A model generated the notes under the pieces. That model saw nothing but the letters and a program-made list of their open reading frames with translations. It made no database searches and was not told where the DNA came from. The position numbers and the translations under genes are program-made. Of a stretch of DNA of 64,000 nucleotides, positions 7,971 through 15,920 are shown in pieces. Within the stretch, counting starts at the first letter, position 1, and each line of letters starts with the position of its first letter. The stretch is taken from contig JAFLEE010000009.1 in the NCBI GenBank assembly GCA_017302015.1, forward strand, positions 1 through 64,000. The letters are read 5' to 3'. The stretch is from Spirochaetota bacterium (GTDB taxonomy: Bacteria > Spirochaetota > UBA12135 > COTS27 > JAFLEE01).

Positions 7971-8993
7971 ATGAAACGCGTCACGATCGTCGGCTTTGGG
8001 TTCATGGGCGGCATGCATGCCCAGGCGTATGCGGGCATCGCGGGAGCCTCCCTGGTGGCCCTCGTCGACCTCGACCCCTCGCGCGTGGCGAAGCAAGTCA
8101 AGGATCTCGGCCTGACGGTCCCCGTTTTTACCTCACTCAAAGAATCCCTGGCCCGGGTAGAGACCGATGTGGTGGATGTCTGCGTGCCCACCGACCGCCA
8201 CGCGGAGGTCGTGCTCGAGGCCCTCGCCCGGGGCAAAGACGTCTTCTGCGAAAAACCGCTGGCCTTCTCCACCGCCCAGGCGAAGGCCATGCAGGCGGCG
8301 GCCCGCAAGGCGAAGCGCCGCTTCATGACCGGCCATTGCATCCGGTTCTGGCCCGAGTACCAGGCCTTCGAGAAATTCCTCAAATCCAAGAAGGCGGGGA
8401 AACTCAAGTCGCTCACCCTCCAGCGCCGCAGCGCGCTCCCGGGCCACAGCGCGGGGAATTGGCTCTGGCAGGCCAAGCGCTCCGGCGGGGCGGCCCTCGA
8501 TCTCCACATCCACGACACCGACTGGGTCCTCCACCTCCTGGGGAAACCGAAGGCCGTGACTTCCCGCGGCACCAAGGACAGCCGCGGCATCGGCCATATC
8601 TTCACCGATTACGAGTACCCGGGCCTCGTCGTGAGGGCCGAGGGCGGCTGGAATTATCCCGGCAAATGGGGTTTCCAGATGGCTTTCCAGGCCATTTTCG
8701 AGAAGGGGGCGGTGGAGTACGATTCCGGCCTCACCCCCAGCCTGAAATGCACGATGGAGGGCGGGGCCCCCGAGGCGATGGCCTTCGATGCGCCGGCGGC
8801 CGGGGAGTCCAAGGCGGGTTCTGGGAACGTCTCGTCCCTGGGCGGGTACTTCAATGAACTCCAGTATTTCATCGACTGCCTCGAGAAGAACCAGGCGCCC
8901 AAGATCGCGACCCTCGATCAGGCCGCCGAAACCCTGCGCGTCACCCTCGCGGAGATGAAATCCGTCGAGACCGGCAAGCGCGTGGCGGTCTGA
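7971..8993 (+). CDS. Gfo/Idh/MocA family NAD(P)-dependent oxidoreductase
   Basis: The 340-residue protein begins with a Rossmann motif (VGFGFMGGMHA, 7-17). It carries the family signature E94-K95-P96 in FCEKPLA; that Lys is catalytic in this family. The C-terminal alpha/beta domain includes GGAALDLHIHDTDW (172-185), the usual substrate/His region. Relatives oxidise or reduce sugars and inositols with NAD(P). A strong ribosome site (GGAGG) precedes ATG 7971. The gene starts a two-gene unit with the sugar isomerase at 9088, a pairing common in inositol and uncommon-sugar catabolism. The palindrome on the promoter points to induction by the substrate or a derivative. The exact sugar is unknown. 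Confidence 0.85.
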   Translation: MKRVTIVGFGFMGGMHAQAYAGIAGASLVALVDLDPSRVAKQVKDLGLTVPVFTSLKESLARVETDVVDVCVPTDRHAEVVLEALARGKDVFCEKPLAFSTAQAKAMQAAARKAKRRFMTGHCIRFWPEYQAFEKFLKSKKAGKLKSLTLQRRSALPGHSAGNWLWQAKRSGGAALDLHIHDTDWVLHLLGKPKAVTSRGTKDSRGIGHIFTDYEYPGLVVRAEGGWNYPGKWGFQMAFQAIFEKGAVEYDSGLTPSLKCTMEGGAPEAMAFDAPAAGESKAGSGNVSSLGGYFNELQYFIDCLEKNQAPKIATLDQAAETLRVTLAEMKSVETGKRVAV

Positions 8994-9087
8994 GCGCCGG
9001 ACAAAAGAACCCATCCCATGGCGCCGTGAAGGCTCGCCCCCGCGGGCCCTCGCCGCGGGCCGATCGCGGCGCCGAAAGAGGAAACCC

Positions 9088-9936
9088 ATGAAGAAATCCA
9101 TCAGCATCTGGTCGTTCTACGGCAATTGGAACCTCGAGGAAAAATTCCGCCTGGCGAAGGCGGCGGGCTTCGAGGGGTTCGAGATCGACCTCTCGGACGA
9201 CGGTCCGGTGAACCTCAAATCGACGGCGGACGATTGCAAGAAGGTGCGCGCAGCGGCGGAGAAGGCCGGCATCGCCCTCTCCGGCTTGGCCACCGGGCTC
9301 TATTGGGGCGCCAACGGCGCCTCGGCCGACGCGGCGAACCGGCAGAAGGCCGCCGCCATCCTCCAGCGCCAAATCGAGTGCGCCAACGCCCTGGGCATCG
9401 ACGCGATCCTCGTGGTCCCCGCCTCCGTGGGGGTCGATTTCATCCCGGGGTGCGAGGTGGTGCCCTACGACCTGGCGCTCGCGCGGGCGAAGGAACTCAT
9501 CCAGGCCGCCCTTCCCGCGGCCGAGAAGCACAAGGTCACGCTCGGCATCGAGAACGTCTGGAATAAATTCCTCGTCAGCCCCATCGAGATGCGCGATTTC
9601 ATCGACTCCTTCGGCTCGGAGCGGGTGGGCGCCTATTTCGACACCGGCAACGTGCTCGCCTGGGGCTACCCCGAGCATTGGATCCCGATCCTCGGCAAGC
9701 GAATCCTGCGCGTGCACTTGAAGGATTACCGGCGCGCCGTGGGGTCCGCCGAGGGTTTCGTCGATCTCCTCTCGGGCAACGTGAATTGGCCCAGTGTCAT
9801 GGCCGCCCTTCGCCAGGTCGGCTACGCCGGCTGGTGCACCGCCGAGATGATTCCCCCCGTTCCCTTCTATGCCCATGCCCCCGAAACCCTGATCACCAAT
9901 ACCTCGCGGGCGATGGACGCGATCTTCGCCCTGTAG
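9088..9936 (+). CDS. Sugar phosphate isomerase/epimerase, xylose-isomerase-like TIM barrel
   Basis: The 282-residue protein matches the AP-endonuclease-2/xylose-isomerase-like TIM-barrel family: KAAGFEGFEIDL near the N-terminus and metal-ligand segments GIENVWNKF, GAYFDTGNVLAWG, LRVHLKDYRR and CTAEM, which supply Glu, Asp, His and Glu. Such enzymes isomerise or epimerise keto-sugars or inositol derivatives using a divalent metal. A purine-rich site (AGAGGAAA) lies before ATG 9088, 94 bp after the Gfo/Idh gene. Together they probably form a short sugar-conversion pathway. The substrate cannot be read from sequence. Confidence 0.8.
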   Translation: MKKSISIWSFYGNWNLEEKFRLAKAAGFEGFEIDLSDDGPVNLKSTADDCKKVRAAAEKAGIALSGLATGLYWGANGASADAANRQKAAAILQRQIECANALGIDAILVVPASVGVDFIPGCEVVPYDLALARAKELIQAALPAAEKHKVTLGIENVWNKFLVSPIEMRDFIDSFGSERVGAYFDTGNVLAWGYPEHWIPILGKRILRVHLKDYRRAVGSAEGFVDLLSGNVNWPSVMAALRQVGYAGWCTAEMIPPVPFYAHAPETLITNTSRAMDAIFAL

Positions 9937-10128
9937 ACCGCGGGCACAAGGACGACCCTTTCCAGAGCCCGGGAGCCCGAGGATGGGGCGCGCCGAAGCG
10001 GCCCTCTCCCGCGGCGCATCCGCCTCCGACGCGGGCCGGGAGCGGATTTTCGCCGCCGACATCGAGGCGCCTCCCCACTGGGGCGATATTCTGCTCATGC
10101 TCGGCGGGGGCGGGCCGATGAATAAACG

Positions 10129-12804
10129 ATGCCGGAAAGATCCCAGGCCCGTACCAACGCGGCCCTCGTCTGCTTGCTCCTGGCCACGGCGTTGCTGGCC
10201 GGGCTCCTGAGCTATCTGCTGCCGGATAAGGGCCGGGTGCTGGGGCCCGCGTTCCAGGCCGTGATCCAGTTCTTGATCGCCCGGGTTTTCGGGCTGACGG
10301 TCTTCTTCCTTCCCATCGGGCTCTTCGTCTCCGGCTATTTCCTGCTGAAACGGCCCCTCCCGGATTGCCTCACCCGCCTGCCCAGGCTCCTCATCAGCGG
10401 GGGCGGGGCCCTCTTTTTCCTCAACGTCCTCCTTTGCAATACGCCGGTGGACCGGGGGCCCTGGGCCGGGTTTTTCCCGCTCCTGACCCATGCCCTTTCC
10501 CTCCATTATCTGGGCGCGAACGGCCACGCCACCCTGGCGACCTGGCTCGTGGAACTCTTCGCCGCGGGCGCCTCCGGCGTCTGGTTCGCGGCCGAGTGGA
10601 GCGGGCATCCTCCCCATGCCGTGCTGGCCGGGCTCTGGAAGGGTTCCCGAAAATCGGCCCGGGTGGCCGGGGATGGCATGGCGGTGCTCGGCCGCACGGT
10701 GACCGGCCGTCTCAGCGCGGCGGGCGTGCTCGTCGCGGTGGAGCGGGAGGATGCGGTGCGCTACGGGGTCGATCCGGATGCGCCCCACCACCCCGTCTTG
10801 CGCAAGGTGCGCCACCTGTTCGCCGCGGACCCCAGGCCCGAAGAGACGGCGCCGGACGAGGCCCTCCAGGGGGATGGGTCCACCGAAAATCGTTTCGCGA
10901 TCAAATCGGCGCCCGCGGAACCCGCGACCCCGGAGCCGGTCGTCACGGCCATGGCCGAAGCGCCTTTGGCCGCCGCCGTCGACCCAGCCCCGGCGGGGCG
11001 CGTGGAGAATGACGGATCGGACATCATCATTAATCTACCCGATTCGCCCACCGAAGCGCCGCCCCCGGGCGACCCCGTGGACGACGTGCCCGCTTGGCCC
11101 TCGAGCCCCGAATGGACCGACGCTCCGGTCGCGATGGAGGAGAAAGCGAGCGCTCCCCAATTCACCGTGGTGGGCTCCCCGGATGAGGAAGGGGCCCAGG
11201 ACGACGCCGAAGTGGAACTCGACCTGAGCGCCCTGGCCTTCGGTCGGAATCCGCCGAAGGACCCGGCGATGGAGGAATCCTCCGTCGAAGGCGACGCGGC
11301 GCCCGCCAAGCCCAAGGGCCCCCGCATGCCCGTCGTCGTCAATTCGGCCCGGGAGGCCTCCCCGGCGTCCGCCCGCGCGGATGTCCACGTCCTCGAGTTC
11401 GGCGTGCCCGTGCTGGCCAAGCGCAACGAGGGCTTCATCCGGGAGACCGCCCTCAAGTTGGAGCAGACGATCCGCGATTTCGGGGTGGAGACGAAGGTGG
11501 TGGAGGTCTCCTCGGGCCCCGTGATCACCCGCTTCGAACTCTCCATCGAGTCGGGGGTGAAGATCAGCAAGATCGTCAACCTCTCGGACAATATCGCCCT
11601 CTCTTTGGCGGCCCCCTCGGTGCGCATCGTGGCGCCCATCCCCGGGAAATCCGTCATCGGCATCGAGATTCCCAACCTCTCGCGCCAGATGGTGCGCCTG
11701 CGGGACGTGGTGGACACCGCCGCTTTCCGCGAGAGCCGCGCGGACCTCCCCATCGCCCTCGGCAAGGCGATCCTCGGGGAGCCGGTGGTCGCCGACCTCG
11801 CCTCCACCCCCCACCTGCTCATCGCCGGCGCCACGGGAAGCGGGAAATCGGTGTGCGTCAACGCCGTGCTCTGCTCGCTCCTCTTCCGACTACCGCCCTC
11901 CGAGATCCGGCTGCTCCTCATCGACCCCAAGATGGTGGAACTCAACGTCTACAACGGCATCCCCCACCTGCTCGCGCCGGTGATCACCGACGCCAAGAAG
12001 GCGGCGCTCTCCCTCCGCTGGATCATCGCCGAGATGGAGGCCCGCTACGCGCTCCTCGAGAAGTACGGGGTGCGCAGCATCAAGAGCTACAACGAACTCG
12101 TGCGCGAGCGCATCGCCGCGCGCAAGCCCCCGGGGGACGACGTGGGCACCCTGCCGTACATCGTGGTGGTCATCGACGAGTTCGCCGACCTCATGATGAT
12201 CGCGCGCAAGGAGGTGGAGGATTCCGTGACCCGCCTGGCGGCCATGAGCCGCGCCGTGGGCATCCACCTCATCCTCGCCACCCAACGGCCCAGCGTCGAC
12301 GTCATCACGGGCATCATCAAGGCCAATTTCCCCTCGCGCATCGCCTTCCAGGTGAGCTCCAAGGTCGATTCGCGAACCATCCTCGATTCCGGCGGCGCGG
12401 ACAAGCTCCTCGGGAAAGGCGACATGCTGTTCCAGAAGCCCAGCGAGGGGATGCCCGAGCGCATCCAGGGCGCCTTCCTCTCCGATGGCGAAGTGGCGCG
12501 GGTGGTCGAGAACCTGCGCGGGAAGGGCGCCCCCGACTACCTGGAACCCATGCTCACCACCTCCGATGAGCCCTCGGGGGAGGATGGTGAAGACCTCCCC
12601 TCCGGCCGCCGGGATCCCATGTGGGAGCAGGCCCTGGATATCGTCATCCAGGAGAAGAAGGCCAGCGCCTCCTACCTTCAGCGGCGCCTCAAGATAGGCT
12701 ATAATAGGGCCGCCCGGATCATCGAAGAGATGGAAACCCTCGGCCTCGTAGGCGCCCAAGACGGATCCCGGGCGCGCGAAGTCCTGGTGTCCTCCCGACC
12801 CTGA
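10129..12804 (+). CDS. ftsK: DNA translocase FtsK/SpoIIIE
   Basis: The 891-residue protein has the full FtsK layout. Four N-terminal membrane helices span about 12-170. An acidic, Pro-rich linker runs to about 400, and the alpha/beta motor follows. Walker A is GATGSGKS (567-574) and Walker B is VVVIDEFADL (about 679-688), with LATQRPSVDVITG downstream. The C-terminal winged-helix gamma domain (about 830-891; SYLQRRLKIGYNRAARIIE) recognises orienting DNA sequences. FtsK pumps chromosome ends through the closing septum. It heads an envelope operon with lolA 34 bp downstream, an order common in Gram-negatives. No strong ribosome site precedes ATG 10129, but the hydrophobic start fits. Confidence 0.95.
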   Translation: MPERSQARTNAALVCLLLATALLAGLLSYLLPDKGRVLGPAFQAVIQFLIARVFGLTVFFLPIGLFVSGYFLLKRPLPDCLTRLPRLLISGGGALFFLNVLLCNTPVDRGPWAGFFPLLTHALSLHYLGANGHATLATWLVELFAAGASGVWFAAEWSGHPPHAVLAGLWKGSRKSARVAGDGMAVLGRTVTGRLSAAGVLVAVEREDAVRYGVDPDAPHHPVLRKVRHLFAADPRPEETAPDEALQGDGSTENRFAIKSAPAEPATPEPVVTAMAEAPLAAAVDPAPAGRVENDGSDIIINLPDSPTEAPPPGDPVDDVPAWPSSPEWTDAPVAMEEKASAPQFTVVGSPDEEGAQDDAEVELDLSALAFGRNPPKDPAMEESSVEGDAAPAKPKGPRMPVVVNSAREASPASARADVHVLEFGVPVLAKRNEGFIRETALKLEQTIRDFGVETKVVEVSSGPVITRFELSIESGVKISKIVNLSDNIALSLAAPSVRIVAPIPGKSVIGIEIPNLSRQMVRLRDVVDTAAFRESRADLPIALGKAILGEPVVADLASTPHLLIAGATGSGKSVCVNAVLCSLLFRLPPSEIRLLLIDPKMVELNVYNGIPHLLAPVITDAKKAALSLRWIIAEMEARYALLEKYGVRSIKSYNELVRERIAARKPPGDDVGTLPYIVVVIDEFADLMMIARKEVEDSVTRLAAMSRAVGIHLILATQRPSVDVITGIIKANFPSRIAFQVSSKVDSRTILDSGGADKLLGKGDMLFQKPSEGMPERIQGAFLSDGEVARVVENLRGKGAPDYLEPMLTTSDEPSGEDGEDLPSGRRDPMWEQALDIVIQEKKASASYLQRRLKIGYNRAARIIEEMETLGLVGAQDGSRAREVLVSSRP

Positions 12805-12838
12805 CCCCGGGCCCTCCGCCCGGCGGACCCCTCCACCC

Positions 12839-13585
12839 ATGATCCCCCGTTTTCTCCTGACCTGCCTGCTCACGCTCCCCCTGCTCGGCGCCGAGGCCCC
12901 GGCGCCCGCCCTTACCCAGGCCGAAGAGGTCGCCGCCCTCATGGCCAAGCATTGGTCCGGGGTGCAGACGTTCAAGGCGCAGTTCCGGGAAATCTACCGG
13001 GGGCGCCTGCGCCGCGGGGAACTCGTCTTCAAGAAGCCCTCGCTGATGCGGGTGCGCTATTTCGGGGGCGACGGCCAGGCCGAGACCGAGATCGTCGTGG
13101 GCCGCAAGAAACTCTTCGTCTACCTGAAGACCGTGAATGTCGTCAGCGAGCAGGACCTCACCGCCGAGGCCGGCGGCGGCGACCTGCTCACCGCGGGCCC
13201 CCTCAATGCGTTGCGCCTGTCCAAACTCTACTACTTCAATTTCATCGACGCCAAGGTTCCGGTGCCCGTGCTGAAGGCCGAGGAGATCGAGCGCATGCAG
13301 ATCCCCGACCGCAAGATCGCCGAGGCCCGGGGCTGGCGCGTTTCGCTCACCCCGCGCGACATCACCCAGGGCCTCGAACGTATGGAACTCCTCGTCGACG
13401 AGGAGGGCGCGGTGCGACGCTGCAAGGCCCGCACCGTCGACGACCGGGGGATCGACGTCGTCTACTTCGACCTGAAGGCGAACGAGACCGTGGGGGATAA
13501 GGAGTTCGACTTCGAGGTCCCCGCGTCGGCCCAGGTCGTCAAGAACGCGCTCCTGCGCGCGGAGCACCCGGAGGTCCCGAAATGA
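12839..13585 (+). CDS. lolA: Outer-membrane lipoprotein carrier protein LolA
   Basis: The 248-residue protein has a signal peptide (MIPRFLLTCLLTLPLLGAEA). The LolA barrel pattern follows: a helix ending HWSGVQTFKAQFREIY, the strand GRLRRGELVFKKPSLMRVRY, and an alternating strand series to the end. LolA carries lipoproteins across the periplasm from LolCDE to the outer membrane. It sits directly after ftsK and overlaps the next gene by 4 bp (ATGA). It is slightly longer than E. coli LolA (about 200 aa). Sequence similarity in this family is low, so the call leans on the pattern plus the ftsK-lolA order. Confidence 0.85.
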   Translation: MIPRFLLTCLLTLPLLGAEAPAPALTQAEEVAALMAKHWSGVQTFKAQFREIYRGRLRRGELVFKKPSLMRVRYFGGDGQAETEIVVGRKKLFVYLKTVNVVSEQDLTAEAGGGDLLTAGPLNALRLSKLYYFNFIDAKVPVPVLKAEEIERMQIPDRKIAEARGWRVSLTPRDITQGLERMELLVDEEGAVRRCKARTVDDRGIDVVYFDLKANETVGDKEFDFEVPASAQVVKNALLRAEHPEVPK

Positions 13586-14739
13586 ACGAGATCACCATCG
13601 GCGCGCGCCTCAAGCACGCGCGCCTGGCCAAGAACCTCTCCCTCGAGAAACTGGTGCAGCGCACCAAGCTGGTGAAGAGCGTCATCCTCCAGATCGAGGC
13701 CGACCAGTTCGACCGGTTCCCCGCCCCGCTCTACGTGATGGGCTTCATCCAGAACCTCTGCGAGGAGATCGGCGTCGAGCCCGGCCCGATCCTCGAGGAG
13801 TACAAGGCGTGGCTGCGCACGCGCTCCCCCGGCGAGGTCCCCGAGACCACGGTGGCCATCCAGCCGATGGACGAGGCGCCGCCCGCCGAGCCGGCCGTCC
13901 TGCCGGCCCTGGCCGCGCTCCGCCTGCCGGGCAATAAGGTGCAGCGCCTGGTCTACCTCTCCGTCATCGGGGCCCTGGCGCTCCTCGCCGTGGTGGCCCT
14001 CATCGTGAAGATCCGCGGCCGCGAGACCCAGACCGTCATCACCACCGACAACGAGGTCATGAAGACGTCGACCTACCGCATGTACGGCGAGAAGTCGAGC
14101 TACGACCTCAAGAGCGGCGATACGGTGCGCGTGTTCGTCAGCGACAGCGTGAAACTCTTCACCCTGACCGCGGTGACCAGCGCCCCCGAGCAGATCACCT
14201 TCACCCTCGACAACAAATCCTACAGCCTCCAGGTCGAGCAGGCCCTCCAATTGACCACCGGCACCTCGGCGGCGCCCGACCTCGAGGTGAAACTCCGCAA
14301 GATCAGCGGCGACCTGGCCATCGTCGCCCTCACCGTCCTCGGCTACCGCGAGGACAAGGTCGATTACGCCGCCATCTGGACGAACCAGGAGCACGTGACC
14401 GTGGGGAAGGAGACCGTGCTCTTCGCCCAGCAGGATAAATTCCCCATCACCGTCTACATCCGCGCGGCCACCCAGCCGAGCCACCTGAGCTACAATGTCG
14501 ACAGCAAGCGGGAGAACACGGCGACGCTCCAGACCGGCGCCGCCACCCTCATCCGCGCCGAGGAGACCCTCGAGCTGCAGGTCGGCAATTTCCGCTCGGT
14601 GGAGATCATCATCAACAAGATCCCCGTGAACCTCGCCACCAAGACCGACAAGTTCAGCATCACCAAGATCATCAAATGGGTGCCCGACCCCAATAACGAG
14701 ACGCGCTACGACCTCGTGATCAAGGACACGGCGAACTAG
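13582..14739 (+). CDS. RodZ-like protein: N-terminal helix-turn-helix, one membrane helix, periplasmic beta domain
   Basis: The 385-residue protein starts with a Cro/CI-type HTH (about 6-70: GARLKHARLAKNLSLEKLVQ ... LYVMGFIQNLCEEIGVE), the layout of RodZ, which links MreB filaments to the envelope. A proline-rich linker, one membrane helix (about 122-144) and a long beta-rich periplasmic part of roughly 240 residues follow. The periplasmic part is larger than in E. coli RodZ. The start overlaps lolA (ATGA) and pgsA starts 6 bp after the stop. RodZ next to pgsA is a recurrent bacterial order. A role in cell shape is inferred from architecture; no mreB is in the window. Confidence 0.8.
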   Translation: MNEITIGARLKHARLAKNLSLEKLVQRTKLVKSVILQIEADQFDRFPAPLYVMGFIQNLCEEIGVEPGPILEEYKAWLRTRSPGEVPETTVAIQPMDEAPPAEPAVLPALAALRLPGNKVQRLVYLSVIGALALLAVVALIVKIRGRETQTVITTDNEVMKTSTYRMYGEKSSYDLKSGDTVRVFVSDSVKLFTLTAVTSAPEQITFTLDNKSYSLQVEQALQLTTGTSAAPDLEVKLRKISGDLAIVALTVLGYREDKVDYAAIWTNQEHVTVGKETVLFAQQDKFPITVYIRAATQPSHLSYNVDSKRENTATLQTGAATLIRAEETLELQVGNFRSVEIIINKIPVNLATKTDKFSITKIIKWVPDPNNETRYDLVIKDTAN

Positions 14740-14745
14740 GCCCCC

Positions 14746-15426
14746 ATGCGGTTCCTCCCCAACCTCCTCTCCTTCTCGCGGCTGTTCTTCCTGCCGCTGC
14801 TTTTGTGGATGCTCTTCCGCGAGGGCCTCTTCGGCAACCAGGTCGTGCGGGTCGCCGTCATGGTCCTCGTGTACGTGTTCGCCTGCCTCACCGATTATTG
14901 GGACGGCTATTTTTCCCGCCGCCTCGGCCACGTCAGCCGGTTCGGGGAATTCCTCGACCCCCTCGCCGACAAGATTATGATCATCGGGATGTACTTGGGC
15001 TTCGTCTTCCTCGAGAGCGTGCCGCTGCCCGTCTCCCTCATCGCCGCCATCATCGTGCGCGAGGTGCTCATCACCGCGCTGCGCGTGTTCGCCCTCTCGC
15101 GCAACACCGTCATGAAGACCGAGAAGCACGGCAAGATCAAGACCACGATGCAATTCGTCTCCCAGGGCATGGTGTGGGCCGTGCTCCTGTTCTACGCCAT
15201 CGTCTCCGAAACGCGCGATTTCCAATCCACCGTCCTCCCCGGCCACGGGACGCTCGCGGCCGCCAAGGCCTGGGTCGCGACCCAGGCCTGGTACCCCGCC
15301 TGGCTGCGGGAACTCGTGCACCAACTCCCGCGTCTGACCGTGGCGGTGGCCTGCTTCTTCGCGCTCTTCTCGGGCTACCAGTACCTGAAGGGGAATTGGC
15401 GCTCCCTCTTCCAGCGCCCCGTATGA
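14746..15426 (+). CDS. pgsA: CDP-diacylglycerol--glycerol-3-phosphate 3-phosphatidyltransferase PgsA
   Basis: The 226-residue membrane protein carries the CDP-alcohol phosphatidyltransferase motif in register: D50-x2-D53-G54-x2-S57-R58-x8-G67-x3-D71-x3-D75, with Ser in the usual Ala position. These Asp residues bind the metal and the CDP lipid. The enzyme makes phosphatidylglycerol phosphate at the inner membrane. It overlaps pgpA by 4 bp (ATGA), so the two consecutive steps to phosphatidylglycerol are coupled. Starting from LPNLLSFSRLFFLPLLL it has about five membrane helices. Choosing PgsA over other CDP-alcohol transferases rests on the adjacent pgpA. Confidence 0.92.
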   Translation: MRFLPNLLSFSRLFFLPLLLWMLFREGLFGNQVVRVAVMVLVYVFACLTDYWDGYFSRRLGHVSRFGEFLDPLADKIMIIGMYLGFVFLESVPLPVSLIAAIIVREVLITALRVFALSRNTVMKTEKHGKIKTTMQFVSQGMVWAVLLFYAIVSETRDFQSTVLPGHGTLAAAKAWVATQAWYPAWLRELVHQLPRLTVAVACFFALFSGYQYLKGNWRSLFQRPV

Positions 15427-15920
15427 GCCCCCGCCTCACGCGCTGGATCGCCACGGGTTTCGGCTCGGGGCTGCTGAAACCGGCTTCGGGCACCTGGGGA
15501 ACGGCCGCGGCCATGCCGGTCCCGGTGCTCTTGGGGCTCCTCGTGCCCGCGCCCTGGAGCCAACTCGCCCTTTTCGTGATCGCCGCCGCGGTCTTCTATT
15601 TCGGCCTGCGCATCACCACCGAGGCGGAGGCCCTTTTCGGGGAGAAGGATCCCCACCCGGTGGTGCTCGACGAGTTCGTGGGTTGCTGGATCTCCGTCTT
15701 GGGCGTGCCGTTCCAGTTCCGCCCCCGCGAGATCGCGCTCTTTTGCGTCGCGTTCCTCCTGTTCCGCGCCTTCGATGTGGTGAAGCCCTTCGGCATCCGG
15801 CGCCTCCAAGCGTTCCCGGGGGGCCTCGGCATCATGATCGATGACGCGGCCGCGGGCGCCCTGACGCTGGCCGGTACGATGCTCGTGGCGGGGGCCCTGG
15901 ACCATACCGGTTTCTGGTGA
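15423..15920 (+). CDS. pgpA: Phosphatidylglycerophosphatase A (PgpA)
   Basis: The 165-residue protein begins at ATG 15423, overlapping the pgsA stop. It matches the PgpA family: a start with GFGSGLLKPASGTWGTAAA, the acidic motif VVLDEFVGCW, the segment FRAFDVVKPFGIRRLQAFPGG, and GIMIDDAAAG. The conserved Asp/Glu residues hold Mg2+. The enzyme removes phosphate from phosphatidylglycerol phosphate to give phosphatidylglycerol, directly after PgsA. Length equals the family norm. A longer open frame reading through from pgsA in this phase is not the real gene; the ATGA start and family boundaries fix the N-terminus. Confidence 0.92.
   Translation: MSPRLTRWIATGFGSGLLKPASGTWGTAAAMPVPVLLGLLVPAPWSQLALFVIAAAVFYFGLRITTEAEALFGEKDPHPVVLDEFVGCWISVLGVPFQFRPREIALFCVAFLLFRAFDVVKPFGIRRLQAFPGGLGIMIDDAAAGALTLAGTMLVAGALDHTGFW

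Noticed and set aside
9983-10210. Possible 75-codon gene overlapping the ftsK start
   Set aside because: No ribosome site or family features, and its second half overlaps ftsK codons.
8941-10815. Long antisense frame over the sugar isomerase and ftsK start
   Set aside because: Same GC-driven effect. The sense strand has two well-supported genes and the antisense product is Gly/Arg/Glu-rich without domains.
12700-12705. TATAAT inside the 3' end of ftsK, as a promoter for lolA
   Set aside because: No -35, not an extended -10, and the lolA distance (134 bp) is not telling. The codons read naturally in ftsK.
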